A stretch of DNA of 35,354 bases from Mycobacterium sp. 852002-40037_SCH5390672 (GTDB lineage Bacteria; Actinomycetota; Actinomycetes; Mycobacteriales; Mycobacteriaceae). The notes below the pieces were generated by a model. The model was not told where the DNA came from. It did not search any database and worked only from the letters and a program-made list of their open reading frames with translations. Positions 8,271 to 16,693 of the stretch are shown here, in pieces. Position 1 is the first letter of the stretch. Each line of letters opens with the position of its first letter. Location of the stretch: assembly GCF_001665875.1 (NCBI RefSeq), contig NZ_LZTA01000092.1, forward strand, positions 1-35,354. The letters run 5' to 3'. Both the position numbers and the translations under genes were made by a program.

Positions 8271-10157
8271 CTAGAGCGAGCCCAGCGACGACGACTCACG
8301 ATCGGCCAGAAACGGCATCGGCATCCAGCGCGCCGACAGCAACGCTTCCATCGCATCGCCAGGGATGGGACGCGACAACAAGAAGCCTTGCGCCCGATGG
8401 CACCCGTGTTGCATCAAAGTCAATGCGGCAGCGGCTGTCTCGACGCCTTCGGCGACCACTTCCAGACCAAACGCCTCGGCCAGTCCGATGATCGCGCGGA
8501 CGATGGCCAGGTCACCGGCGTTGGTTCCGACGTCACGCACGAATCCGGCATCGATCTTGAGCATGTCGACAGGCAGAGACTTCAGGTGCGACAGGACGGC
8601 GTAACCGGTGCCGAAGTCGTCGATGGCGATCTGCACGCCCACTTTCTTGAGCTCCGCCAAGGTCTTTCGCGTGGTGTCGATGTCGTGTACCACCGCGCGC
8701 TCGGTGATCTCCAGGCACACCGATTCGGCATCGATCCCGAACTCGCCGATCGTGTCGGCGACACTTTCCACGAATCCGCGGCTGATCAGTTGGATGGGCG
8801 ACACGTTGATGCGCAGCATGGCGCCCTGCCCGACACCGTTGGCCCGCCACCGGCTGAACTCGCCGCAGGCGCTGCGCATCACCCACCGGCCCAATTCGGC
8901 GGCCAGGTTGGTCGTTTCGGCCACACCGATGAACGCGTCGGGCAACAGCAGCCCCCACACCGGGTGCCGCCAGCGCACCAGCGCCTCGGCGCCCACGATG
9001 GCGCCGGTCCACAGGTCGACCTCGGGCAGGTAGTGCAGGATCAGGCCTTCGCTTTCGATATCGCCCTGCAGGTGCAGCTCGATGTCGTTGCGGAAGGCTC
9101 GTTTCAGCGCCATGTCATCGGTGGACACCGCGGTCTGGTTACCGCCGGCGCGCTTGGCCGTCAGCACGGCCTCGTCCGCCCGCCGGAGCAGATCGGCGCA
9201 GTTGTCGGTCCCGGGCGTGCCGACCGCCAGTCCGATGCTGACAGTCCGACTGATCACGTGCCCGCCCATGGTGAGGCGGTCGCACAGCATCGACGACAGG
9301 CGACGCGCGAACGCCTCGGCATCCTGCGAGGACATCGGCTGGTCCGGGATGACCACGAATTCGTCGCCACCCAGCCGGGCGATCATGCTTTGGCTTCCCG
9401 CGCACTCCTCGATGCGTTGGGCGAACATCCTGATGAACCAGTCGCCCGCGGAGTGGCCGAGGTAATCGTTGATCGGCTTGAGCCGGTCGAGGTCGAGGTA
9501 GAAGACCGCGACGGGTCCCGCGCTTCCCGCCGCGAGCCGTTCGGTCAGATGCGCGACCAACGCCCGACGGTTGTAGACGCCGGTCAGGTCGTCGTGTTCG
9601 GCGAGATAGCGAAGCCGTTCTTCGGCGGCGATACGGGCTTGCAGCTGAGCGAACAGGGCGGCGACCGCCTCGAGCGTGTTGATCTCCTCCTGTTTCCACC
9701 TGCGGGCGCCGTACTTGACGAAGCCGAGGACACCGGTGGCCGCATCGCCGGACACCAGCGGGGCGACGGCCAACGAGGGTGTGACCGGTGCCCTGCTCTG
9801 GTTCAGCGAGCGGCGAAACCAGCCGTCGGGCGCCTCCGGCCGGGTCACCACCGGCTTCCTGTCGCGCTCGCATTGGGCGAGCACCGACCCGGCGCCGTCG
9901 AATTCGAGATCGGCCATCGAATCCGGATCTGCCGAGTCGGCTCGTCGAGGCCACTCGGCAACCAACACCGAGGCCCCGGTGTCCTGCTCGTGGTGACGCA
10001 AGAAACTGGCGTCCACATCGAACTGCTCGACGAGCTGCGCGAGAACCTTCTCGCTGACCTGGGTCGCCGTGGATGCCGTGGCCTCCATCAGCTGGGTGGC
10101 GACGGAGGTGACCACCAGGTCCAGGCTGCGCGGCACGGGTCCTCCGATACGGGGCAC
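8271..10157 (-). CDS. GAF-GGDEF-EAL cyclic-di-GMP synthase/phosphodiesterase
   Basis: 628 residues, with the same architecture as mycobacterial Rv1354c-type enzymes: a GAF domain (about 1-175), GGDEF (about 185-345) and EAL (about 355-610). The diguanylate cyclase site is intact (GGDEF at 263-267). The phosphodiesterase site also looks intact: EAL at 391-393, Asn in RINVS, Glu in LEITE, DDFGTG at 513-518, LKID, and Glu in VVAEGVET. The inhibitory RxxD I-site is absent, because GSQS occupies its place before the GGDEF. The enzyme should therefore both make and break c-di-GMP, with the GAF domain as sensor. It lies between two paralogous lipoprotein genes, 185 nt downstream of the second. The start is a GTG at 10155-10157. 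Confidence 0.92.
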   Translation of the reverse strand: MPRIGGPVPRSLDLVVTSVATQLMEATASTATQVSEKVLAQLVEQFDVDASFLRHHEQDTGASVLVAEWPRRADSADPDSMADLEFDGAGSVLAQCERDRKPVVTRPEAPDGWFRRSLNQSRAPVTPSLAVAPLVSGDAATGVLGFVKYGARRWKQEEINTLEAVAALFAQLQARIAAEERLRYLAEHDDLTGVYNRRALVAHLTERLAAGSAGPVAVFYLDLDRLKPINDYLGHSAGDWFIRMFAQRIEECAGSQSMIARLGGDEFVVIPDQPMSSQDAEAFARRLSSMLCDRLTMGGHVISRTVSIGLAVGTPGTDNCADLLRRADEAVLTAKRAGGNQTAVSTDDMALKRAFRNDIELHLQGDIESEGLILHYLPEVDLWTGAIVGAEALVRWRHPVWGLLLPDAFIGVAETTNLAAELGRWVMRSACGEFSRWRANGVGQGAMLRINVSPIQLISRGFVESVADTIGEFGIDAESVCLEITERAVVHDIDTTRKTLAELKKVGVQIAIDDFGTGYAVLSHLKSLPVDMLKIDAGFVRDVGTNAGDLAIVRAIIGLAEAFGLEVVAEGVETAAAALTLMQHGCHRAQGFLLSRPIPGDAMEALLSARWMPMPFLADRESSSLGSL

Positions 10158-10342
10158 ACGGCGACCCCGTTCGAATACCCATCGACGGGGTCCGAAAGTT
10201 CGCTCGGTTGTTTGCTGGCTGCACTTCGAACCGCGCGGCGACGCGGCCGAAATCCGTCAGGAGACGGTATCACGCACGGCCCGGTCCATCAGGACTTACG
10301 ACGAGATGCGGGCTGGCGGCGCGTCACCGGGGCCGCGGCGGG

Positions 10343-12016
10343 TCACTGACCGTTTGCTGAGGCGGAGCCGCTCGGCACGTCAAGTGTGGCAATCGAGTAC
10401 AGCCCGGAGCCGTCACGGCCATCCCGGGCCAGGGCCATCGGCGCGTAGTTCACCACGTGTGAGGCGCCCGGTATGTGCTGTTGCCATTCCACCGAGGCGC
10501 GCAGCGTGTAGTGGCCGGGCGCCAGGCCACTGACGTCGACGTGCACCGACTCGCCGGCCGACTCCGGGACCGGTTCCTCACGGGATTGGCTGGATTCGTC
10601 GTGGACCAGCGTCTTGAGGTTGACGGTCGCGGGCAGGCTGCGAACCACCGCCCCGGAGAAGTCGACCAGTTTGTAGCCGGGCACCCAATGCTCGGTGGCC
10701 GCCGCCGCGCCGTAGTTGGTCCAGGCCACCGAGATGGTCGCCACCTTGCCCTGGATCGACTGCGATCCCGGCTTCGCCTCGACCGAATACCGGTAGCCGG
10801 CGGACGTATTGGCCTGGGCCCACAGCTGAAACAGCTTGGGGTCCATCGCCGACATCGCGTCACGGTCCGGGAAATCCGCGCTCGACGTCATCGACACGTG
10901 ATACCGGATGACGTCGTGCAGGCCCTTCTCGTAATACGACCGGGGATCGGCTCCGCTCGGCAATCGACACCACTGGCTGATCACCAGCGCCGTCAGCAGC
11001 CGCTGCTTGATCGCGTTGACGACCGCATCGCTGGAGCGGACGTAGTGCGAGTCGTTGGCCTCGGCCCATTCCGGCAGGGGCGCCCGCACGCCGAGGCAGT
11101 CCGCCCGGATGCCCACCGGCGCCGCCAATTTCTTGGTGACGTCGTCGGCGAACAGTTCGCGGACGATCTCCGGATTCTGCGGTGCCACCACCAGTTGGGT
11201 GTGCGGGAAGGCATTGACGTTCGCCGTGACCAACTGCGCAATGGAGGCTTTGGTGATGGTCTGGTCACGGAACTGGCTGTAATAGCCCAACTTCGCGGTG
11301 CTGTCGTCGGGAGTGGGGCCTGGCGCGCTCAGCGAATCACGCAGATACGCGAGCTGGTTCTGGCCGAAGTCCCCGTAGCCGGAGAACTCGAACACGCTGA
11401 GGCGCTCGTCGCCGTCATAACGTCGGCCGAGCGCGGCCAGCAGCTGGCTGACGCCGTTGAGGTAGTCGGGGTCGTTGAAGTTCGGTACCAGCTGGGTGAC
11501 GCCCGGGGCGGAACCATTCGGCGGCGCGGGGTAGCTGGCGGCCGAGGGGCGCAGCCAGTCCGGAATCGCGATGTTGGTGTTGTCCGAATAGGAGTCGTTG
11601 CAACAGGATTTGAAGACGTACACGCCCAGCGTCAGGCGCATGTTCCGGGACCCGAGCTTGGCCAGCGCGTCGTCGATCGCGCTGAAATCGAATTTGCGGT
11701 CGTCGGGTGCCTCCGGGGGCAACGTGCGCGGATCGACGGGCTGTAGCTGCCGCCACGAGACGCGCAAGCTGGCGTCGTACGACGCCGGCCAGGCAGAGTA
11801 TCGCTGCTGCGTTGAATTACCTTGTGGGAACAGCGGATTCAGCATTTCCTCGTATTGGCCGCGCAGCGGGTTGGGTATCTCCTGCGCGGTAAGCGGGATG
11901 GCCGGACTGACCATCGCCGACAGCGGCCCGGGGTCGCTCTTACCGCCGCAACCGCTGAGCACCACCGCCGCGCACACCGCAGCGGCCAGCACACGTTTCC
12001 TCAGTGAGCAGACCAT
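10343..12016 (-). CDS. DUF4832-like lipoprotein (glycoside-hydrolase-like), copy 2
   Basis: About 557 residues, clearly paralogous to the protein at 5396-7075 over its full length (shared GDERLSVFEFSGYGDF and APVGIRADCLGV). The start chosen is the ATG at 12014-12016, which gives a basic N-terminus, a hydrophobic helix and the lipobox LSGC near residue 23. The open frame extends 61 codons further upstream, but that part has no signal-peptide character and no similarity to copy 1. It is an exported lipoprotein, anchored on the outer face of the membrane. Function is unknown; a TIM-barrel plus beta-sandwich hydrolase-like layout is inferred. No partner gene follows closely; the c-di-GMP enzyme lies 185 nt downstream on the same strand. 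Confidence 0.82.
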   Translation of the reverse strand: MVCSLRKRVLAAAVCAAVVLSGCGGKSDPGPLSAMVSPAIPLTAQEIPNPLRGQYEEMLNPLFPQGNSTQQRYSAWPASYDASLRVSWRQLQPVDPRTLPPEAPDDRKFDFSAIDDALAKLGSRNMRLTLGVYVFKSCCNDSYSDNTNIAIPDWLRPSAASYPAPPNGSAPGVTQLVPNFNDPDYLNGVSQLLAALGRRYDGDERLSVFEFSGYGDFGQNQLAYLRDSLSAPGPTPDDSTAKLGYYSQFRDQTITKASIAQLVTANVNAFPHTQLVVAPQNPEIVRELFADDVTKKLAAPVGIRADCLGVRAPLPEWAEANDSHYVRSSDAVVNAIKQRLLTALVISQWCRLPSGADPRSYYEKGLHDVIRYHVSMTSSADFPDRDAMSAMDPKLFQLWAQANTSAGYRYSVEAKPGSQSIQGKVATISVAWTNYGAAAATEHWVPGYKLVDFSGAVVRSLPATVNLKTLVHDESSQSREEPVPESAGESVHVDVSGLAPGHYTLRASVEWQQHIPGASHVVNYAPMALARDGRDGSGLYSIATLDVPSGSASANGQ

Positions 12017-12411
12017 GGTCACCGGCGGCAGATCGCGCCCGACGACAACGGCCCGCGAAGGCTCCGCGACTGCGCCGATGCCGGCGCGGCGCCTGGCCCA
12101 GTCAAAGCGATGGTCGTCGTCAAGGTTGCTTCTCCCAATACACACCGATGCGCTCCGAAGTGAGACCCCATATTTCGCGCGTTCCAGTGGTGCGTGCATT
12201 CGGCCCGGGGCAGGCCACGAATTGGCGTAGCGCAGCGTAGCATGCGCGTTTCGGCATAGCTTCGCCGCAGCTCAGCGGGGGTGCAGCCGCAAATCCGCCG
12301 TCAGCCCCCAGGGGCCCGCAGTGAGACGGGTCACAATTGCGGGCAAGCCTGTCACGCTCGGCGTGTCTGCGGTGTCTCAAGGGCACACGTCCTCACGAAT
12401 AGGAGACAGTC
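12017..12411. other. 395-bp intergenic region upstream of the ECF41 operon
   Basis: No supported protein gene. The left part is the upstream extension of the lipoprotein frame and looks noncoding. The right part holds a candidate ECF41-type promoter (listed separately) and AGGAGA a few nt before the oxidoreductase ATG. Confidence 0.5.
12350..12376 (+). promoter_or_regulatory. Candidate ECF41 sigma-factor promoter
   Basis: TGTCACG (12350-12356) and TGTC (12373-12376) are separated by 16 nt. This is close to the published ECF41 promoter pattern (TGTCACA, about 16-17 nt, CGTC). It lies 36 nt before the first gene of an operon that encodes an ECF41-type sigma factor, as expected for autoregulation. 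Each box has one mismatch, so this is a prediction. Confidence 0.5.
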
Positions 12412-13608
12412 ATGACCGAGGTGGCCCCGCAAAGAACACATGTCGTCGTTGTCGGCGCCGGATACGCCGGAACCCTGGCGGCCAACCATCTGCGCCAGCG
12501 CCCGGACATCGACATCACCGTGGTGAATCCCCGACCGGTCTTCGTCGAGCGAATTCGGTTGCACCAGTTGGTTGCCGACACCGCCGCAGCGACCGCCGAT
12601 TACGCGACGCTGTTGGGTGAGGGGATCGAGTTGGTCGTCGACAGCGTCGAGGTCATCGAGACCGCCGGCCGGCGGGTCCTGCTGACCTCGGGCGCCGAGC
12701 TGAACTACGACTACCTGATCTACACCGTGGGAAGCACGGGCGCGACCGCAACTGGGGCTTCCGAGGTGCCCGGCTACGCCGAATTCGCGCATTCGGTCGC
12801 CGACCTGGAAAGCGCGCAACGACTGCACTACGCGCTCACCGATCTGCCCCTGCCCGCACCCATCGCGGTGGTCGGTGGCGGGTTGACCGGCATCGAGACC
12901 GCCTCCGAGCTGGCCGAGCGCGGGCGCCCGGTGACCCTGGTCTGCGGCCCCGTTCTCGGTCCGTCGCTGAGTAAGCGGGGCCGGCGTTCGGTGGCCAAGC
13001 GGCTGCGACGCCTGGGTGTCAACGTGCTGGAGTCCGTGGCGGTGGCCGAGGTGCGCTGGGATGAGGTGGTGCTCACCGACGGCGTTGTCCTGCCCAGCGC
13101 AGCGACCATCTGGACGGCCGGATTCGCCGTGCCGGACCTGGCCGCGCGCAGCGGTCTGCGCACCGACCCGATGGGCAGGCTGCTCACCGACGAGACGCTC
13201 ACCAGCATCGACGACGAGCGCATCGTCGCCGCGGGTGACGCCGCGGCACCGTCCGGTCAGGCGTTGCGGATGAGCTGCCAGGCCGCCGGCCCGATGGGCG
13301 CCCAGGCCGCCAACACCGTGCTCAGCCGCATCGCCGGCGACGACCCCGCGGCGCTGAGCCAGGCGTTCGTCGGGCAGTGCATCAGCCTGGGCCGCACGCA
13401 CGCCACCGTGCAGTTCTCCCGCACCGATGACACCCCGGTGAACATGTTCCTCGGGGGCCGCGCGGCGGCGTCGGTCAAGGAAGCGATCTGCAAGGGCACG
13501 CTGTGGTCGATCCGGCGCGAGGCCGCCAAGCCCGGGTCGTATCGCTGGATCAAGGGCGGTAAGCGCCCCGCACAGTCACCCGCCGACGAGGGGGTCGCCG
13601 CGCGATGA
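12412..13608 (+). CDS. FAD/NAD(P)-dependent oxidoreductase (type II NADH dehydrogenase-like)
   Basis: 398 residues of the two-dinucleotide-binding-domain flavoprotein class. The FAD motif is VVVGAGYAGTLAANHL near residues 12-27, and the NAD(P) motif VAVVGGGLTGIETASEL is near residues 147-163. The C-terminal ATG motif before the FAD ribityl site is visible (RIVAAGDAAA). The length suits NDH-2/FSP1-like enzymes, which pass electrons from NAD(P)H to quinones or small acceptors. The start has AGGAGA upstream. Its TGA overlaps the ATG of the following sigma factor (ATGA), so the two are one translationally coupled operon. ECF41 sigma factors are usually paired with an oxidoreductase, epimerase or carboxymuconolactone decarboxylase, and this is the oxidoreductase type. 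Confidence 0.88.
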   Translation: MTEVAPQRTHVVVVGAGYAGTLAANHLRQRPDIDITVVNPRPVFVERIRLHQLVADTAAATADYATLLGEGIELVVDSVEVIETAGRRVLLTSGAELNYDYLIYTVGSTGATATGASEVPGYAEFAHSVADLESAQRLHYALTDLPLPAPIAVVGGGLTGIETASELAERGRPVTLVCGPVLGPSLSKRGRRSVAKRLRRLGVNVLESVAVAEVRWDEVVLTDGVVLPSAATIWTAGFAVPDLAARSGLRTDPMGRLLTDETLTSIDDERIVAAGDAAAPSGQALRMSCQAAGPMGAQAANTVLSRIAGDDPAALSQAFVGQCISLGRTHATVQFSRTDDTPVNMFLGGRAAASVKEAICKGTLWSIRREAAKPGSYRWIKGGKRPAQSPADEGVAAR

Positions 13609-14516
13609 CGCAAGCACCGACCGGCAGCGAGCACGCCGAACGGTTCACCTTGCTGCGGCCGCTGCTGTTCACCATCGCCTACGAGATGCTGGGCTCGGCG
13701 ACCGAGGCCGACGACGTCTTGCAGGACAGCTATCTGCGGTGGGCGGCGGTCGACTTGGCGACGGTACGCGACACCAAGTCGTATCTGGCCCAGCTGGTGA
13801 CCCGCCAGGCACTGAACTCGCTGCGGGCCGGTGCTCGCCGGCGCGAGGATTACGTGGGGCCGTGGCTGCCCGAGCCCTTGCTGCTCGAACAGCAGGATCC
13901 CGCTGCCGATATTGTTCTGGCGGAATCGATTTCGATGGCGATGCTGGTGTTGCTGGAGACGTTGAGTCCCGATGAGCGGGCCGTGTTCGTGCTGCGCGAG
14001 GTGTTCGGATTCGACTACGGCGAGATCGCCGAGGCGGTGGGCAGGCCGGCGCCCACCGTGCGTCAGGTCGCCCACCGGGCGCGCGAACACGTGCGGGCCC
14101 GGCGGAAGCGATTCGACACGGTGGACCCGGAGCGCAACGCCGAAATCACCGCGCAGTTCCTGGCCACCGCGGCCGGCGGTGACGTGGAAGCGCTGATGAC
14201 GATGCTCGCCCCGGATGCCACCTGGACCGCCGACAGCGGCGGCGTGGTGAGCGCCGCTCGCCGGCCGGTGGTCGGCGCCGAGAAGGTGGCCCGCGCGATC
14301 GCCGGCCTGCTGCGCCGGGCCGCGGCACTCGGCACGCTGCGGGTGGACATGGTGACCTGCAACAGCGCCCCGGCGGTGCTGCTGTACCTCGGCGAACAGC
14401 TCGAAGGCGTGATCACGCTGGAGATCGTCGAGGACAAGATCACCAACTTCTATGTGATGCGCAACCCCCAGAAACTGGCGGCCCTGGCCACCGCCCGCGA
14501 CATCAGCCGCGGCTGA
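13605..14516 (+). CDS. ECF41-type RNA polymerase sigma factor with SnoaL-like C-terminal domain
   Basis: 303 residues, longer than a minimal ECF sigma factor. Sigma-2 lies in the first 75 residues (FTIAYEMLGSATEADDVLQDSYLRW). The linker carries the ECF41-typical WLPEPL near residue 84. Sigma-4 is at about 125-165 (LSPDERAVFVLREVFGFDYGEIAEAVG). The rest is a SnoaL-like domain ending VMRNPQKL. In ECF41 proteins this extension takes the place of a separate anti-sigma factor and modulates activity in cis. The gene overlaps the oxidoreductase by 4 nt, so the sigma factor probably drives the operon from the TGTCACG promoter upstream. The inducing signal is unknown. Confidence 0.9.
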   Translation: MTQAPTGSEHAERFTLLRPLLFTIAYEMLGSATEADDVLQDSYLRWAAVDLATVRDTKSYLAQLVTRQALNSLRAGARRREDYVGPWLPEPLLLEQQDPAADIVLAESISMAMLVLLETLSPDERAVFVLREVFGFDYGEIAEAVGRPAPTVRQVAHRAREHVRARRKRFDTVDPERNAEITAQFLATAAGGDVEALMTMLAPDATWTADSGGVVSAARRPVVGAEKVARAIAGLLRRAAALGTLRVDMVTCNSAPAVLLYLGEQLEGVITLEIVEDKITNFYVMRNPQKLAALATARDISRG

Positions 14517-14567
14517 GCGCGCGGACGCCGGGGCTGCGAAACCCCACCGCTCTGTCAAGCTAGGGCT

Positions 14568-15818
14568 GTGCGAATCGACCGGCTCGGCGATCTTGGCGCC
14601 GCACCCCAGGTGCTGCGCGCCGTGGGCGACGCCACCGGCCGGCTGGGTCTGCCTCCGCCGGCCGCGCTGACCGGCGAGTGGTTCGGCGCCCTGGCGGTGA
14701 TCGCCCCGAGCCTGTCGGTGCGGCCGGTGCACGTCGACGACGTGTTCGCGGTCCCGGCATCGCGGACGCCCGAGCCGCACGCGGTGGGCGGCGGTTGGAT
14801 TGGTTACCTGTCGTATCCCGACCCTGGAACCAACGCCCGGCCCAATCGGATTCCCGAGGCCGCCGGCGGCTGGACCGACTGCGTGCTGCGCCGCGACCGC
14901 GACGGCCAATGGTGGTACGAGAGCCTCTCCGGTGCGCCGATGCCGGATTGGCTCGCCACCGCGCTGAGCACTCCGAAGGCCACGCCGCACGAGTGTCACA
15001 TCGAGTGGGGCATCGCCGACCGGGCGGCACATCGCGACGGGGTGCTGGCCTGCCTGGAAGCCATCCGAGCCGGCGAGGTCTACCAGGCCTGCGTGTGCAC
15101 GCAGTTCACCGGGACGGTCACCGGGTCCCCGCTGGACTTCTTCATCGACGGCGTCGCCCGCACCTCCCCGGCGCGCGCGGCCTATGTCGCCGGCACGTGG
15201 GGGGCGGTGGCGTCGCTGTCTCCGGAGCTCTTCCTGCGGCGGCGCGGGACGGTCGTCACGTCCAGCCCGATCAAGGGCACCCTGCCGCTGGATGCCTGGC
15301 CGTCGGCGCTGCGCGCGTCGGCAAAGGAGGTCGCCGAGAACATCATGATCGTCGACCTGGTGCGCAACGACCTTGGCCGGGTGGCGATCGTCGGCACGGT
15401 GACCGTGCCCGAGTTGTTGGTGGTGCGACGGGCCCCGGGCGTGTGGCACCTGGTGTCGACGGTGTCCGCGCACGTCACCACCGAGCTGCCGACATCGGCG
15501 CTGCTGGACGCCACCTTCCCCCCGGCCTCGGTCACCGGGACGCCCAAACACCGCGCCCGCCAACTGCTCTCGCAATGGGAGCCGAATCGGCGCGGAATAT
15601 ACTGCGGTGCAATCGGATTGGCATCACCGGTGGCCGGCTGCGAGTTGAACGTCGCGATCCGCACCGTCGAATTCGATGCCGCGGGTGGCGCGGTGCTGGG
15701 CGTCGGCGGCGGGATCACCGCCGACTCCGACCCGGACGCCGAGTGGGCCGAATGCCTGCACAAGGCGTCCCCCATCGTCGGGCTGCCGTCCATCGCCGCC
15801 GCGCGCCGGGCCGGCTGA
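14568..15818 (+). CDS. pabB: Aminodeoxychorismate synthase component I
   Basis: 416 residues of the chorismate-binding family. It makes 4-amino-4-deoxychorismate from chorismate with ammonia supplied by a PabA glutaminase, the first step of p-aminobenzoate and folate synthesis. Signature blocks seen: YQACVCTQF (about 165), SLSPELFL, the active-site lysine block SSPIKGTLP near residues 233-241, ENIMIVDLVRNDLGRV, FPPASVTGTPKHRA, and GVGGGITADSDPDAEW near the C-terminus. The GTG start at 14568 lies 51 nt after the sigma-factor stop. No glutaminase domain is fused. It converges on rsmI with 14 nt between stop codons, as expected for the Rv1005c/Rv1003 neighbourhood. Confidence 0.9.
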   Translation: MRIDRLGDLGAAPQVLRAVGDATGRLGLPPPAALTGEWFGALAVIAPSLSVRPVHVDDVFAVPASRTPEPHAVGGGWIGYLSYPDPGTNARPNRIPEAAGGWTDCVLRRDRDGQWWYESLSGAPMPDWLATALSTPKATPHECHIEWGIADRAAHRDGVLACLEAIRAGEVYQACVCTQFTGTVTGSPLDFFIDGVARTSPARAAYVAGTWGAVASLSPELFLRRRGTVVTSSPIKGTLPLDAWPSALRASAKEVAENIMIVDLVRNDLGRVAIVGTVTVPELLVVRRAPGVWHLVSTVSAHVTTELPTSALLDATFPPASVTGTPKHRARQLLSQWEPNRRGIYCGAIGLASPVAGCELNVAIRTVEFDAAGGAVLGVGGGITADSDPDAEWAECLHKASPIVGLPSIAAARRAG

Positions 15819-15832
15819 CGGATAGCGCGGCC

Positions 15833-16669
15833 TCAGTCGCGGCGGGACCGCAGCACCGCGTCGTAGAGCTGGCGCGAGCGCACCCCCGGATGCGCGGCGG
15901 ATACCTCACCGCACGCGTCCTTGACGCGCGTGCCACCGGCGACCAGAATCTCGACCTCGGCGACCAGCGCCGGCAGGTCGGCACGCGGGGTCGCGCCGGC
16001 CAGCACCACGGTGATCTCACCCAGCACACCGTCGGCCGCCCACGCCGCGAGCTCGTCGAGCGAGCCGCGCACCACTTCCTCGTGCACCTTGGTCAGCTCC
16101 CGGCAGATCGCCGCCCGGCGTGCGCCGCCGAGCCGCTCGACGGCGTCCTGCAAGCAGGCGGACAACCGCCGCGGAGATTCGAAGAACACGCAGGTGCGCC
16201 GCTCATCGGCCAGTGAATCCAGCCAGCTCCGCCGCGCCGCCTTCTTGCGCGGGGCGAACCCCTCGAAGCAGAACTTCTCGGCCGGCAGACCGGACACGGC
16301 CAGCGCGGTCGTCACCGCCGACGGCCCGGGTAGGCAGCGCACCGGCAGACCGGCCTGAACACAGGCGGTCACCAACCGATACCCGGGGTCGCTGATCAGC
16401 GGCATCCCGGCGTCGCTGACCACCAGCACCGTCGCGCCGGCCTGGATCGCCTCGACCACGGACTCCGCTCGTGCGGCCTCAACCTGGTCGAACATGCTGA
16501 TCACCCGACCGGTGATCCGCACATCGAGGGCCTTGGCCAAGGTGCGCACTCGCCGGGTGTCCTCGGCGGCCACCACATCGGCTCGGGCCAGGGCGTCCAG
16601 CAGGCGGGGGGAGGCATCCGACGGCTGGCCCAGGGGCGTCGCGCCCAGCAACAGGCGGCCGGTGGTCAT
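15833..16669 (-). CDS. rsmI: 16S rRNA (cytidine(1402)-2'-O)-methyltransferase
   Basis: 278 residues of the tetrapyrrole-methylase-fold RsmI family, which 2'-O-methylates C1402 in the ribosomal P site. Conserved blocks: LLLGATPLGQPSD at the N-terminus, VAAEDTRRVRTL, SDAGMPLISDPGYRLV near residue 85, LPGPSAVTTALAVSGL, and FFESPRRL. The ATG is only 24 nt from the pmt ATG on the other strand. A TANNNT -10 box (TAGGCT, reading 16682 to 16677) ends exactly 7 nt before the ATG, so the mRNA is predicted to be leaderless. Confidence 0.93.
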   Translation of the reverse strand: MTTGRLLLGATPLGQPSDASPRLLDALARADVVAAEDTRRVRTLAKALDVRITGRVISMFDQVEAARAESVVEAIQAGATVLVVSDAGMPLISDPGYRLVTACVQAGLPVRCLPGPSAVTTALAVSGLPAEKFCFEGFAPRKKAARRSWLDSLADERRTCVFFESPRRLSACLQDAVERLGGARRAAICRELTKVHEEVVRGSLDELAAWAADGVLGEITVVLAGATPRADLPALVAEVEILVAGGTRVKDACGEVSAAHPGVRSRQLYDAVLRSRRD

Positions 16670-16676
16670 GACCGAC

Positions 16677-16682
16677 AGCCTA
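16677..16682 (-). promoter_or_regulatory. rsmI -10 box (TAGGCT)
   Basis: Fits the mycobacterial TANNNT -10 pattern. Exactly 7 nt separate it from the rsmI ATG, so transcription should start at or next to the start codon (leaderless). Its first two bases (16681-16682) are shared with the pmt -10 box on the opposite strand. Confidence 0.6.
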
Positions 16683-16686
16683 CGAT
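16681..16686 (+). promoter_or_regulatory. pmt -10 box (TACGAT)
   Basis: Fits TANNNT, with exactly 7 nt before the ATG at 16694. This favours the ATG over the GTG at 16691 as the pmt start. It shares TA (16681-16682) with the divergent rsmI box. Confidence 0.6.
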
Positions 16687-16693
16687 CGACGTG

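Noticed and set aside
8094..10349. 751-codon open frame on the plus strand opposite the c-di-GMP enzyme
   Set aside because: Its translation is rich in Arg/His/Gln/Gly with no domain, and the opposite strand carries a complete GAF-GGDEF-EAL protein. It is a high-G+C antisense shadow.
13257..15575. 772-codon open frame on the minus strand over the sigma factor and pabB
   Set aside because: Low-complexity translation with no motif; it overlaps two well-supported genes on the other strand.
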